The notes under the pieces: generated by a model
Seen by the model: the letters and a program-made list of their open reading frames with translations, nothing else
Database searches by the model: none
What the model was told of the DNA's origin: nothing
Position numbers and translations under genes: made by a program
Assembly (NCBI GenBank): GCA_964444885.1
Contig: CAYUIZ010000085.1
Coordinates: 1-13,367, forward strand
DNA: 13,367 bases
Reading direction: 5' to 3'
Source of the DNA: CAYRGQ01 sp964444885
Lineage (GTDB): Bacteria > Bacteroidota > Bacteroidia > Sphingobacteriales > Sphingobacteriaceae
Shown here: positions 6,970-13,367 of the stretch, piece after piece
Layout of the letters: each line of letters opens with the position of its first letter
How positions within the stretch are numbered: position 1 is the first letter of the stretch

Positions 6970-7572
6970 TTAATTGGAAAACCGCGTGTTGACGTCTGCG
7001 ATGAAGGCCAGCAATTCGTCACTGCCTTGCCGCGTCTCCGCAGAGGTGAGGAAAGAAGGCGGCACTTCCTCGAACCAGTCCGAGAGCTTTTTCCTGAATT
7101 TCGCCATGTGCTTTTCGGCCTTTAGCCGCGAATGCTTATCGGCCTTGGTAAAGACGAGCACAAAAGGAATTCCGTGTTCGCCCAGCCAGCAGCAAAACTC
7201 GACATCGATGTTCTGGGGTTCGTGGCGGCTATCAATCAATACAAACACGCATTGGAGGCTTTCCCGCGTCGTCAGATAGCGGCGAATAAATTTTTCCCAG
7301 CTCGCTCGGCTACTCTTTGACGCTTTGGCAAATCCGTAGCCAGGCAGGTCGACCAAGTACCAGGAGCCCTCAATCAGAAAATGATTGATCAGCTGGGTTT
7401 TCCCGGGCGTTTGCGACGTTTTCGCTAAATTCTTTTTTCCCGTCATCGCGTTGATCAGCGACGACTTGCCGACATTCGAACGTCCGATAAATGCGTATTC
7501 CGGCATGGTCGGAGCAGGTAGCTTATCTACCCGGGTATTGCTGCAAACAAATTCGGCGCGAATAACGGACAT
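6970..7572 (-). CDS. engB: Ribosome biogenesis GTP-binding protein YihA/YsxC (EngB)
   Basis: This is a small essential GTPase involved in large ribosomal subunit assembly. The 200 residues hold all G motifs: G1 GRSNVGKS (30-37), G2 Thr55 in TPGKTQ, G3 DLPGYG (75-80), G4 TKAD (142-145) and G5 TSAE (176-179). The N-terminal lead-in (AEFVCSNT, then PTMPEYAFIG) is typical of the family and supports the ATG at 7572. The protein should be cytoplasmic and ribosome-associated. It heads a probable two-gene unit with the UbiA-type transferase. A perfect -7 box ends only four bases before the ATG, implying a leaderless or almost leaderless mRNA, or else that translation starts slightly downstream. Divergent from the isoaspartyl peptidase gene across 365 bases. 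Confidence 0.95.
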   Translation of the reverse strand: MSVIRAEFVCSNTRVDKLPAPTMPEYAFIGRSNVGKSSLINAMTGKKNLAKTSQTPGKTQLINHFLIEGSWYLVDLPGYGFAKASKSSRASWEKFIRRYLTTRESLQCVFVLIDSRHEPQNIDVEFCCWLGEHGIPFVLVFTKADKHSRLKAEKHMAKFRKKLSDWFEEVPPSFLTSAETRQGSDELLAFIADVNTRFSN

Positions 7573-7576
7573 GCCG

Positions 7577-7608
7577 CAAAAGTATGATTTAATGCTGTGA
7601 TGCCGAAA
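7577..7608 (-). promoter_or_regulatory. Candidate engB promoter abutting the start codon
   Basis: On the minus strand TACTTTTG (7584-7577) is a perfect TAnnTTTG box. TTTC (7608-7605) sits exactly 20 bases upstream as a three-of-four match to the -33 element TTTG. Only CGGC separates the -7 box from the ATG at 7572, so the expected transcription start falls at or next to the start codon. Confidence 0.45.
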
Positions 7609-7750
7609 CTTTAGATGGTTTCAGACTAATCTTTCCAGCAACCGCTCCACCGCTGACGATTAGGCGCCGGGTAGTGGCGGTGCTGGCCGTGCTTGCCCAA
7701 GGGAATCGGTTTCAAAACGTCTCTAACCCCGAAAGAGTATCATATTTTCA

Positions 7751-7771
7751 GCGCTGGCCCACGGCCAGCGC
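7751..7771. other. Perfect 9-bp hairpin of unknown role
   Basis: GCGCTGGCC (7751-7759) and GGCCAGCGC (7763-7771) form a perfect stem around a three-base loop. No T run follows on either strand, so it is not an intrinsic terminator. The 3' arm can instead pair with 7680-7691 over 12 bp including one G-U, making two exclusive structures. Confidence 0.5.
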
Positions 7772-7937
7772 GAAAGGTGACGGCCACGACGATTTTGGCG
7801 CCTGTTTTTGTCGCGTAGCTGACACAAACCGTGACGAAATCCAATTATATCGTGAAAAGTGATTTCCCGTCGTGTTGCTTTCCAAACAAGGTAAAGCCAC
7901 AAAAAACCGTTACATTTAAACCAAATTCCAAAATCCA

Positions 7938-8954
7938 ATGAAACAACTTCCATTCATTCTTGCATGCTTATTGATTATGGCTACTACATTATCCGCCCAA
8001 AACAAGCACGTACTCGTTATCCACGGCGGGGCGGGCACCATCCTCAAGGAAAATATGACCAAAGAAACCGAACAAGCCTTCATCCAAGCGCTCAGTGAAT
8101 CGTTGAAAGCAGGTTATGCCTTGCTGCAAGCGGGACAAAGCAGCCAGGAGGCTGTAGAAGCAGCTGTGATGGTCATGGAAGATTCCCCCTTGTTTAACGC
8201 AGGCAGAGGCGCTGTGTTTACCCATGAAGGCAAAAACGAATTGGATGCATCCATCATGACGGCCGACGGACGGGCGGGTGCCGTGGCAGGTGTCACCACG
8301 ATAAAAAACCCGATCCGGGCCGCAGCGGCCGTCATGGAGCGCTCTGAACACGTGCTGATGACGGGCCCTGGCGCCGAACGCTTTGCCAACCAGCAGGGCT
8401 TGGATATGGTGGACCCCTCCTATTTCCACACCGAATCGCGGTGGGATGCCCTGCAACGGGTGTTGGCTGCCGACTCTGCAAAAATGGAACTAGACCATGA
8501 CGGCGCAGCCGGAGAAAGCCAGGCGAATAACGCCACGGTCGACCGGAAATACGGCACGGTTGGCGCCGTGGCGCTTGACCAGTCGGGAAACCTGGCTGCC
8601 GCCACCTCGACCGGAGGCATGACAAACAAAAAATTCGGACGCGTAGGCGATTCGCCCATTATCGGCGCCGGCACCTACGCCAACCGCCAAGTCGGCATAT
8701 CCTGCACCGGCTGGGGCGAGTTCTTTATCCGCCATGTCGCTGCCTACGACGTCGCAGCCCTGATGGATTATAAAAAGCTTTCCGTAGACGAGGCAGCGCA
8801 GGCAGTAATCGACAAAATCGGCCAGGCGGGCGGCACGGGGGGCATGATCGCGTTGGATAATAACGGCAAGCTGGCGATGCCTTTCAATACCGCAGGGATG
8901 TATCGTGGGTCGATCACCGAAGACGGCCAGATATCCGTAGCCATTTACCGTTAA
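7938..8954 (+). CDS. Exported isoaspartyl peptidase / L-asparaginase (Ntn hydrolase, type 2)
   Basis: This enzyme hydrolyses beta-aspartyl (isoaspartyl) dipeptides and, in this family, asparagine. The 338-residue precursor begins with a Sec signal peptide (Lys3, hydrophobic core about 5-17, cleavage likely after LSA at 18-20), so the mature enzyme should be periplasmic or secreted. The plant-type asparaginase fold is clear: IHGGAGT (28-34), the glycine-rich NAGRG (87-91), a DAS motif (103-105), and the autocleavage site before the catalytic Thr207 in YGTVGAVALD. These are followed by STGGMTNKKFGRVGDSPIIG (224-243), which holds the substrate-binding Arg and Asp. Self-cleavage should give chains of about 186 and 132 residues. 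The variable linker before Thr207 (about 181-200) is rich in Ala, Gly and Asn, as usual. The gene stands alone, divergent from engB and followed by a bidirectional terminator. Confidence 0.94.
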   Translation: MKQLPFILACLLIMATTLSAQNKHVLVIHGGAGTILKENMTKETEQAFIQALSESLKAGYALLQAGQSSQEAVEAAVMVMEDSPLFNAGRGAVFTHEGKNELDASIMTADGRAGAVAGVTTIKNPIRAAAAVMERSEHVLMTGPGAERFANQQGLDMVDPSYFHTESRWDALQRVLAADSAKMELDHDGAAGESQANNATVDRKYGTVGAVALDQSGNLAAATSTGGMTNKKFGRVGDSPIIGAGTYANRQVGISCTGWGEFFIRHVAAYDVAALMDYKKLSVDEAAQAVIDKIGQAGGTGGMIALDNNGKLAMPFNTAGMYRGSITEDGQISVAIYR

Positions 8955-8974
8955 TAAAAAAGGCGGGTTACGTC

Positions 8975-9010
8975 AAAAAAAAAACCGCAGGGGTCGCTGC
9001 GGTTTTAGTT
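8975..9010. terminator. Bidirectional rho-independent terminator
   Basis: AAAACCGCAG (8981-8990) and CTGCGGTTTT (8997-9006) form a perfect 10-bp stem with the loop GGGTCG. On the minus strand the stem runs into ten Ts (8984-8975), a strong terminator for the YwbE gene. On the plus strand T-rich sequence follows, serving the peptidase gene that ends at 8954. Confidence 0.85.
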
Positions 9011-9042
9011 TTGATTATGTGTTTTATGGACGACTGCTTAAG

Positions 9043-9237
9043 CTAGCCGAATATCTCCGCCACACGACCCACTTGCCCGTCTTCCAGGCGGACTTTGATG
9101 CCCCGTGAGTGAACGGCAGCGGAGGTGAGGATATCCTTCACGATGCCTTCGGTGCGTTTGCCGGACCGCTGGTCCTTCTTGAGGATAATAGCCACTTCGA
9201 CTCCGGGATAGATATCCTTGCGATGCCTGCCGTCCAT
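9043..9237 (-). CDS. YwbE-family (DUF2196) small protein
   Basis: This 64-residue basic protein matches the YwbE family, whose hallmark is RKDIYPGVEVAIILKKDQR (residues 6-24), continuing to GIVKDILT and ending with GIKVRLEDGQVGRV. The family is widespread in Bacillota and Bacteroidota and has no established biochemical role. The beta-rich KOW/SH3-like look suggests a small nucleic-acid or protein binding barrel, but that is inference. There is no signal peptide or membrane segment, so it should be cytoplasmic. It starts 15 bases after the Dabb lipoprotein gene and is probably cotranscribed with it. It ends about 30 bases before a strong terminator. The length is normal for the family. Confidence 0.88.
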   Translation of the reverse strand: MDGRHRKDIYPGVEVAIILKKDQRSGKRTEGIVKDILTSAAVHSRGIKVRLEDGQVGRVAEIFG

Positions 9238-9252
9238 AGAAACTGTGGAATC

Positions 9253-9708
9253 TTATTTCAGCAGTGAGTCGTGCACGGAAACCTTCTCCCAGTATTGGGA
9301 ATATTTCTCGATTGCAGCCAGGTGGATGGGGTGATTTTCGTAATCATCCAGCTCTTCCATGCTATCAAAAAATACGACCAAGTTATAACTGAAGCTGTTA
9401 TCTACAGGCGGGCGTGGCGTGGTGGCTACGGGCCGTCCGTAATGCAAAGACTTGATGCTGGCAATTGGTTTTAGCTCTTCAAAGAAATTGGCGAAATTGT
9501 CTACTTCCTCTTCGCTAAGGCCGTCTTTCAGCCAAAAAAGCACGTAATGGGCGATTTGCCCGTCGGTTGTTATCATGGTTGTTTCTTCTGTTGTTGTGTT
9601 TGTCGTAGTTTCAGTAGGCGCCGGTGCACCGCAAGCCGCCATCATGCAGACGACAAGCCCTGCAGAAAGTGCTTTGGCTCCCTTGTTTTTTAGAATGTAC
9701 TGTTTCAT
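9253..9708 (-). CDS. Dabb-domain (stress-responsive alpha/beta barrel) lipoprotein
   Basis: The 151-residue product has a lipoprotein signal: a basic N-terminus (KNKGAK), a hydrophobic stretch (about 12-22) and the lipobox MAAC with the modified Cys at 26. A Thr/Glu-rich flexible linker (about 31-48) leads to a Dabb ferredoxin-like domain (about 51-151), recognisable by IAHYVLFWLKDG (52-63), LHYGRP, the strand YNLVVFFDS and the helix start HPIHLAAIEKY. Dabb domains usually dimerise; some bind small aromatic or polyketide-like ligands, but most bacterial ones have no known function. Here the domain should be tethered to a membrane facing the periplasm. Met at -3 of the lipobox is less usual but tolerated. 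The start at 9708 is required for the signal peptide. A box close to the -7 consensus (TATCTTTTG, 9777-9769) lies about 60 bases upstream. Confidence 0.85.
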   Translation of the reverse strand: MKQYILKNKGAKALSAGLVVCMMAACGAPAPTETTTNTTTEETTMITTDGQIAHYVLFWLKDGLSEEEVDNFANFFEELKPIASIKSLHYGRPVATTPRPPVDNSFSYNLVVFFDSMEELDDYENHPIHLAAIEKYSQYWEKVSVHDSLLK

Positions 9709-9885
9709 TTTTAGCGTTTAAGATGTGTCGTGTCAGCCCCCCGCGGGCTATCTGAGCGCCTAAATTAACAAAAGATATCAGAATGCCGATTGCCTGACGC
9801 GTAAAACATGGAAAAAACACGCTCAATGGGCCGTTTAAACTACCGTATTGCCCCGGTCGTCCGTCGCACGTTTCAGCCAACGAAA

Positions 9886-11211
9886 CTACTTAAAGAGCTT
9901 CAGAATATCGTTACCCAAGATAAAGACCATCAATGCCAGCACAATGAAAAAACCGGCTATCTGAGCCCGTTCCAAAAACTTGTCGCTCAATGGCTTGCCC
10001 TGCACCATCTCAACTAATAGAAAAAGTACGTGTCCGCCGTCCAGCGCAGGGATCGGCAACAAGTTCATGAATGCCAGGATCATCGACAGCAAGCCCACGA
10101 GCGTCCAGAAACGCAGCCAGTTCACTTCTGTTCCGAACATCGTGGCAATACCCACCGGACCCGCCAACGCTTTGTCTACACGTACCTCGCCTTTGAAGAT
10201 TTTTCCGAAGCCTTTCACGTTGTCAGCAACCGTATTCCACGCTTTGCCAGCTCCGATGGGGAGCGCCGCAAAGAAACCATATTGAAACCGCTCATACGGC
10301 AGGTCAAGCCGTCCGGAGTAGTTGATGCCGAGCGTGCCATCTTCGGATACCGCCGATACCAAGTTCATCGTCGTGGTGTCACGAATCAACCGCAGGGATA
10401 CCGTCCCACCCTTATTGGCCAACAATTCGCTTTGAAATTCATCAAAGAACTTGAACGGCTTATCATTGATGCGCACGATACTATCGCCTACCTGTAGCCC
10501 CGCCGCGGCGGCAGGCGTGCCGTCGCCGACAATCAGCAGGGACCCCAAGCGTGTCCGCTCGGTTACAAACTCATTGCGGTCATAATCGGCTACCATGTTC
10601 AAAATGTTGGCAGGAACGTGCACGGTCACCAACTCGCCTTGCCGGCGTACCGTGAGGTCTACCCCGCCCATCAGCACTTTGGGGCTCGTCAGCTCGTTGA
10701 ACCAACGAACGTCTTCCCCGTCGATTTTGAGGACGTGGTCGCCTGTTTCCAGACCGATCTGCTTGCCGATGATTCCGGGCACAACACCGTCGGTCAGTCG
10801 GGTATTGTCGACATAGGTTTCACCATATTTAAAGGTGAGCATCCAAAAGATCAACACGCCCAAAACAACGTTCACGATGATACCGCCGAGCATAACAATT
10901 AGGCGCTGCCAGGCGGGCTTCGAACGAAATTCCCAGGGCTGTGGCTCGCCTTTCAGCTGCTCGGTATCCATCGACTCATCGATCATCCCCGCAATTTTCA
11001 CATACCCTCCCAAGGGCAACCAACCGATTCCGTACTCGCAACCTTTATAATTGAATTTGAACAGCTTAACGCCCCATGCATCAAAAAACAGGTAGAATTT
11101 CTCGACCTTGATGCCAAAGGCGCGAGCCGCCCAGAAATGTCCTAACTCATGCAAAACAATCAAGATAGACAAGCCTAGCAACACTTGTCCAATCATTATC
11201 AATATACCCAT
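9886..11211 (-). CDS. rseP: RIP metalloprotease RseP (site-2 protease)
   Basis: This inner-membrane zinc protease cleaves substrates within transmembrane helices, classically anti-sigma factors and leftover signal peptides. The 441 residues match the family. The zinc motif HELGH (21-25) lies in the first transmembrane helix. The second active-site motif NLLPIPALDGGH (383-394) lies near the C-terminus and supplies the third ligand, Asp391. Two PDZ-like domains occupy about 130-200 and 220-285, the second with GTPAAAAGLQVGDSIVRIND (231-250). Further helices lie at about 104-125, 367-390 and 418-436. The gene follows dxr by 73 bases on the same strand, a gene pair also seen in other bacteria. 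Within that gap a small hairpin (11242-11257) without a T run does not look like a terminator. The natural substrate is not shown by the context. Confidence 0.94.
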   Translation of the reverse strand: MGILIMIGQVLLGLSILIVLHELGHFWAARAFGIKVEKFYLFFDAWGVKLFKFNYKGCEYGIGWLPLGGYVKIAGMIDESMDTEQLKGEPQPWEFRSKPAWQRLIVMLGGIIVNVVLGVLIFWMLTFKYGETYVDNTRLTDGVVPGIIGKQIGLETGDHVLKIDGEDVRWFNELTSPKVLMGGVDLTVRRQGELVTVHVPANILNMVADYDRNEFVTERTRLGSLLIVGDGTPAAAAGLQVGDSIVRINDKPFKFFDEFQSELLANKGGTVSLRLIRDTTTMNLVSAVSEDGTLGINYSGRLDLPYERFQYGFFAALPIGAGKAWNTVADNVKGFGKIFKGEVRVDKALAGPVGIATMFGTEVNWLRFWTLVGLLSMILAFMNLLPIPALDGGHVLFLLVEMVQGKPLSDKFLERAQIAGFFIVLALMVFILGNDILKLFK

Positions 11212-11284
11212 GTAACTTTTATTTTCATTTGATAGCGGCCAGCCACAGCGAAGTGGCCAACCTAATTAACTCTTGTTTCTTTTT

Positions 11285-12445
11285 TTATTGCTGACCGATG
11301 CCGGCTTCCGCCACCCGGCGAGCTTCGGCGTCCACGACGGCGTAATCGTCTAGCGTTGGTTCGGCGATGTTCGCCACGGTTTCCATCGTCTCCGCAATCA
11401 CGTCACTCATTTCCAAAAAGCCAATTCGGCCGTTCAAAAACGCTGCCACCGCCACCTCGTTCGCCGCATTCAGCACACACGGCATCGTGCCGCCGTGGGC
11501 CAAAGCCCGATACGCTAAATCCAGATTCTGGAAAACCGACGTATCCGGCTTTTCAAAAGTGAGTGTTGAATGTTGCGTAAAATCCAGCCTATCTAGCTTA
11601 TTTTCAGCCCGATAGGGATGCAGCAACGCATGCTGAATAGGGAGTTTCATATCCGGCAAGCCCATCTGCGCCTTGATGGAGGAGTCCTGGAATTGCACCA
11701 TGGAGTGGATGATAGACTGCGGGTGGACCACCACGTCAATCTGACTGCTCTCCAGCCCAAACAACCATTTTGCCTCAATCACCTCCAGGCCCTTGTTCAT
11801 CAGGGAGGCGGAGTCGATTGTGATTTTGGCGCCCATCACCCAATTCGGATGCGCCAGCGCCTGTTCAACGGTTACGGTTTCCAAAAATGTCCGGTCTTTA
11901 CCCCGAAAAGGTCCGCCGGAGGCAGTCAAGATAAGTTTCTCAACGGTATCGGTTGATTCGCCCTCCAAACATTGGAAAATGGCAGAATGTTCCGAATCTA
12001 CCGGCAGGAGCCGCACGCCGTGCTCGGCAACCAGCCGCATCACTAAGTCGCCTCCGACGACCAAAGTCTCCTTGTTCGCTAGGGCAATATCCTTTCCAGC
12101 CCGGATGGCAGCAACGGTAGGCGCCAGTCCGACGGCCCCCACGAGCGCGGTGAGCACCATCGTCACCTCCGGATGGGCCACCACATCTTCCATGGCCGAA
12201 AGACCCTGCAGTACGGTGGTGTTTTGCGCGCTCAATGCGGTTTTGACACGCCCGTACGCCTCGCTATCCGTAACGACAACGTAGGCCGGCTGATGGCGCT
12301 GGGCTTGGGCAATAAGCTTTTCGGCGTTGCTATGGGCAGTGAGCGCATGCACGCGAAAGCGGCCAGGATACGCCTCAATGACCGTTAAGGCTTGCGTTCC
12401 GATGCTGCCCGTCGATCCTAAAATCGCAATATGGTTAACCGTCAA
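11285..12445 (-). CDS. dxr: 1-deoxy-D-xylulose-5-phosphate reductoisomerase
   Basis: This is the second enzyme of the MEP isoprenoid pathway, converting DXP to MEP with NADPH. I chose the TTG at 12445, giving 386 residues: MTVNHIAILGSTGSIGTQ places the dinucleotide motif GSTGSIG at 10-16, as in the family, and leaves a 22-base gap after the upstream gene. GTG at 12463 is a possible alternative; an ATG at 12505 would add a basic tail and overlap the upstream gene by 38 bases, which is less likely. Conserved blocks: ALANKETLV; DSEHSAIFQCL, with the metal-binding Asp and Glu; the loop SGGPFR; NWVMGAKITIDSASLMNKGLE, with substrate ligands and the third acidic ligand; and NAANEVAVAAF. The enzyme should be complete and cytoplasmic. 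It lies between a membrane-protein gene and rseP. Confidence 0.94.
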   Translation of the reverse strand: MTVNHIAILGSTGSIGTQALTVIEAYPGRFRVHALTAHSNAEKLIAQAQRHQPAYVVVTDSEAYGRVKTALSAQNTTVLQGLSAMEDVVAHPEVTMVLTALVGAVGLAPTVAAIRAGKDIALANKETLVVGGDLVMRLVAEHGVRLLPVDSEHSAIFQCLEGESTDTVEKLILTASGGPFRGKDRTFLETVTVEQALAHPNWVMGAKITIDSASLMNKGLEVIEAKWLFGLESSQIDVVVHPQSIIHSMVQFQDSSIKAQMGLPDMKLPIQHALLHPYRAENKLDRLDFTQHSTLTFEKPDTSVFQNLDLAYRALAHGGTMPCVLNAANEVAVAAFLNGRIGFLEMSDVIAETMETVANIAEPTLDDYAVVDAEARRVAEAGIGQQ

Positions 12446-12467
12446 CGTTCTCTGTTTTAACACTAAT

Positions 12468-13244
12468 TTAAATGGCCGGCTTTTGGACTTCGGCCCCCGT
12501 CGCATTGTACCTATCCATCATCGTACGGTACGCCACTGCGACAACCACGCTTGACAACGGCACAATAAAGAACGAACTGACGACGTTCAGCATGATCGAA
12601 AGCACAAGCAATCCATGGTAACTTACATAACCATTCAAAAAGTGCAAAATTGCAAAAAATAACAAAATAAGCAACAGCTTGGTCACATTTCCCCGAGTCA
12701 GCGCGATGCTTAACCGGATGGCCCGCCACGGTGTGCCTCCCTGATCGATGATAAAGTACGGGTAGAATGCCGCACGCAGCAAAAACACGAACATCAATAG
12801 CGCTGAAAGGCCAACCGATATGCCTACCATGACCTCAATCTTGACGCCGAGGTAGATAAACGGCCAGCCGGCCAAGGATATGATGGCGTAGCATAAAGCG
12901 ACGACCAATAGAATCAGCAACATGGACAGGAAAAAATACAGCAGTTCCCTGGTCGACGGAATTGACCGCCTTACCGACGCGTTCCCCTCGCTCCCGATAT
13001 ACGAGAGCAGGTACTTCATCAACGTGAGCTGCAAACCAAGGTACACCACGCCGAACAGCACCACCAGGAAAAGGCGGTGAAGCGCTGAATAGTCGCTTAA
13101 GTAAAACAGCGAAATCAGATTGGACGTGAAAAACAACAGAAAACACAGGCCGGCGATAGCAAAATAACGATGCCTGAGCAGAAAAAAAGACTTGGCAAAT
13201 ACTTCGTTGACAGCAAAAGTACTTTCCTTTAAAAACTGAATCAT
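12468..13244 (-). CDS. Six-helix integral membrane protein, GDPD-membrane-domain/DUF975-like
   Basis: The 258-residue product is very hydrophobic, with helices at about 28-48, 57-80, 101-124, 138-158, 187-203 and 211-238, and both ends probably cytoplasmic. The segment FIIDQGGTPWRAIRLSIALTRGN (164-186), an amphipathic loop with a polar turn before a helix, and a final helix ending VAYRTMM resemble the membrane domain seen in DUF975, YciC-like and GDPD membrane-domain proteins. No catalytic residues stand out, and I cannot give a function. It is the first visible gene upstream of dxr (about 22 bases away), so the three genes may be one transcription unit. A one-mismatch -7 box (CATCTTTG, 13277-13270) lies 25 bases before the ATG. 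The ATG also overlaps the stop of an open frame entering from the right edge. Confidence 0.75.
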   Translation of the reverse strand: MIQFLKESTFAVNEVFAKSFFLLRHRYFAIAGLCFLLFFTSNLISLFYLSDYSALHRLFLVVLFGVVYLGLQLTLMKYLLSYIGSEGNASVRRSIPSTRELLYFFLSMLLILLVVALCYAIISLAGWPFIYLGVKIEVMVGISVGLSALLMFVFLLRAAFYPYFIIDQGGTPWRAIRLSIALTRGNVTKLLLILLFFAILHFLNGYVSYHGLLVLSIMLNVVSSFFIVPLSSVVVAVAYRTMMDRYNATGAEVQKPAI

Positions 13245-13367
13245 GTAAAAACAAACGCTATCTCCACCACAAAGATGAGATAAAAAAACGGCTTCGCTCC
13301 ATCATCGTACATAATTATTTGATTTGCGGAAGCTAAGGGCAGACCGCAGCCGCGCGAAGCCTTTAGG
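13241..13367 (-). other. Open frame from the right edge ending in an ATGA overlap
   Basis: One minus-strand frame is open from the window edge and stops with the TGA at 13243-13241, overlapping the ATG of the membrane protein. Its last residues, from an ATG at 13312, read MYDDGAKPFFYLIFVVEIAF and three more, with the look of a single membrane helix. It could be the C-terminus of a longer upstream gene or chance. A second frame is open from the edge to about 13302, so this 127-base stretch proves little. Confidence 0.2.

Larger units (their letters stand above)
7573..7937. other. Gene-free divergent region between engB and the peptidase gene
   Basis: I find no convincing gene in these 365 bases. 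Short open frames exist on both strands, but none shows a recognisable domain. The region must hold the promoters of engB (leftward) and the peptidase (rightward). It contains a perfect 9-bp hairpin (7751-7771), a second segment able to pair with that hairpin's 3' arm (7680-7691), and two copies of the palindrome GGCGCC (7663-7668, 7797-7802). For the rightward gene, TACATTTA (7911-7918) is a one-mismatch -7 box 19 bases before the ATG. Confidence 0.5.

Noticed and set aside
7674..7953. Small frames on both strands in the divergent region (62 codons plus, 76 codons minus).
   Set aside because: Both cross the strong hairpin, neither has a recognisable domain, and the minus frame runs into the peptidase start.
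9735..9749. Short stem AGCCC/GGGCT in the leader of the Dabb lipoprotein gene.
   Set aside because: Five base pairs in a C-rich stretch; too weak to call a regulatory element without comparison.
9869..9886. Short stem at the end of rseP, considered as its terminator.
   Set aside because: It has only five base pairs and no following T run on the minus strand; the nearest T6 is about 50 bases further on with no stem beside it.
11237..11258. Hairpin between dxr and rseP, considered as a terminator.
   Set aside because: On the coding strand no T run follows it; the T-rich bases lie on the other strand and 15 or more bases away.
1..13367. Search for tRNA, rRNA, insertion sequences, integrases, toxin-antitoxin pairs, defence genes or biosynthetic clusters.
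   Set aside because: None was recognised; nearly all coding sequence is accounted for by conserved housekeeping families, so no novel multi-gene system is claimed.

Overview
The window reads as an ordinary chromosomal stretch of a Bacteroidota bacterium, most likely of the Sphingobacteriales/Sphingobacteriaceae type. Reasons: the protein set and its style (an EngB-type GTPase, an RseP-type site-2 protease next to dxr, a cytidylate kinase with the P-loop GYSSCGKS, a YwbE-family protein), several matches to the Bacteroidota -7 promoter box TAnnTTTG, and no clear Shine-Dalgarno sites. G+C looks close to one half by eye. A genus cannot be fixed from this window.

Layout, left to right. Bases 1-490 carry no gene. 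They hold a possible promoter for a leftward gene starting at the very edge, then two tandem modules of nested inverted repeats (about 46-354). A LOG-family nucleotide hydrolase (491-1192, +) is followed by a probable terminator and a type I GAPDH (1474-2484, +). GAPDH runs head-on into cmk, sharing the stop palindrome CTAG. On the minus strand, topA, an unrecognised 137-aa protein and cmk form a tight operon (5921 down to 2481), with an ATGA overlap and a 4-base gap. Next come engB and a UbiA-type prenyltransferase (7572 down to 6050, -).

A gene-free divergent region of 365 bases (7573-7937) contains a strong hairpin with a competing upstream partner. To its right is an exported isoaspartyl peptidase/asparaginase (7938-8954, +). 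A bidirectional terminator separates it from a leftward pair: a Dabb-domain lipoprotein and a YwbE-family protein (9708 down to 9043). The last block (13244 down to 9886, -) is a six-helix membrane protein, dxr and rseP.

The genes serve core functions: glycolysis, DNA supercoiling, CMP phosphorylation, ribosome assembly, quinone and isoprenoid synthesis, and membrane proteolysis. I found no mobile element, CRISPR array, tRNA, rRNA, defence system or biosynthetic cluster, and no clearly novel multi-gene system. The most interesting material is non-coding: the nested palindromes on the left, the mutually exclusive helices at 7680-7771, and promoter boxes that abut start codons and suggest leaderless or near-leaderless mRNAs.
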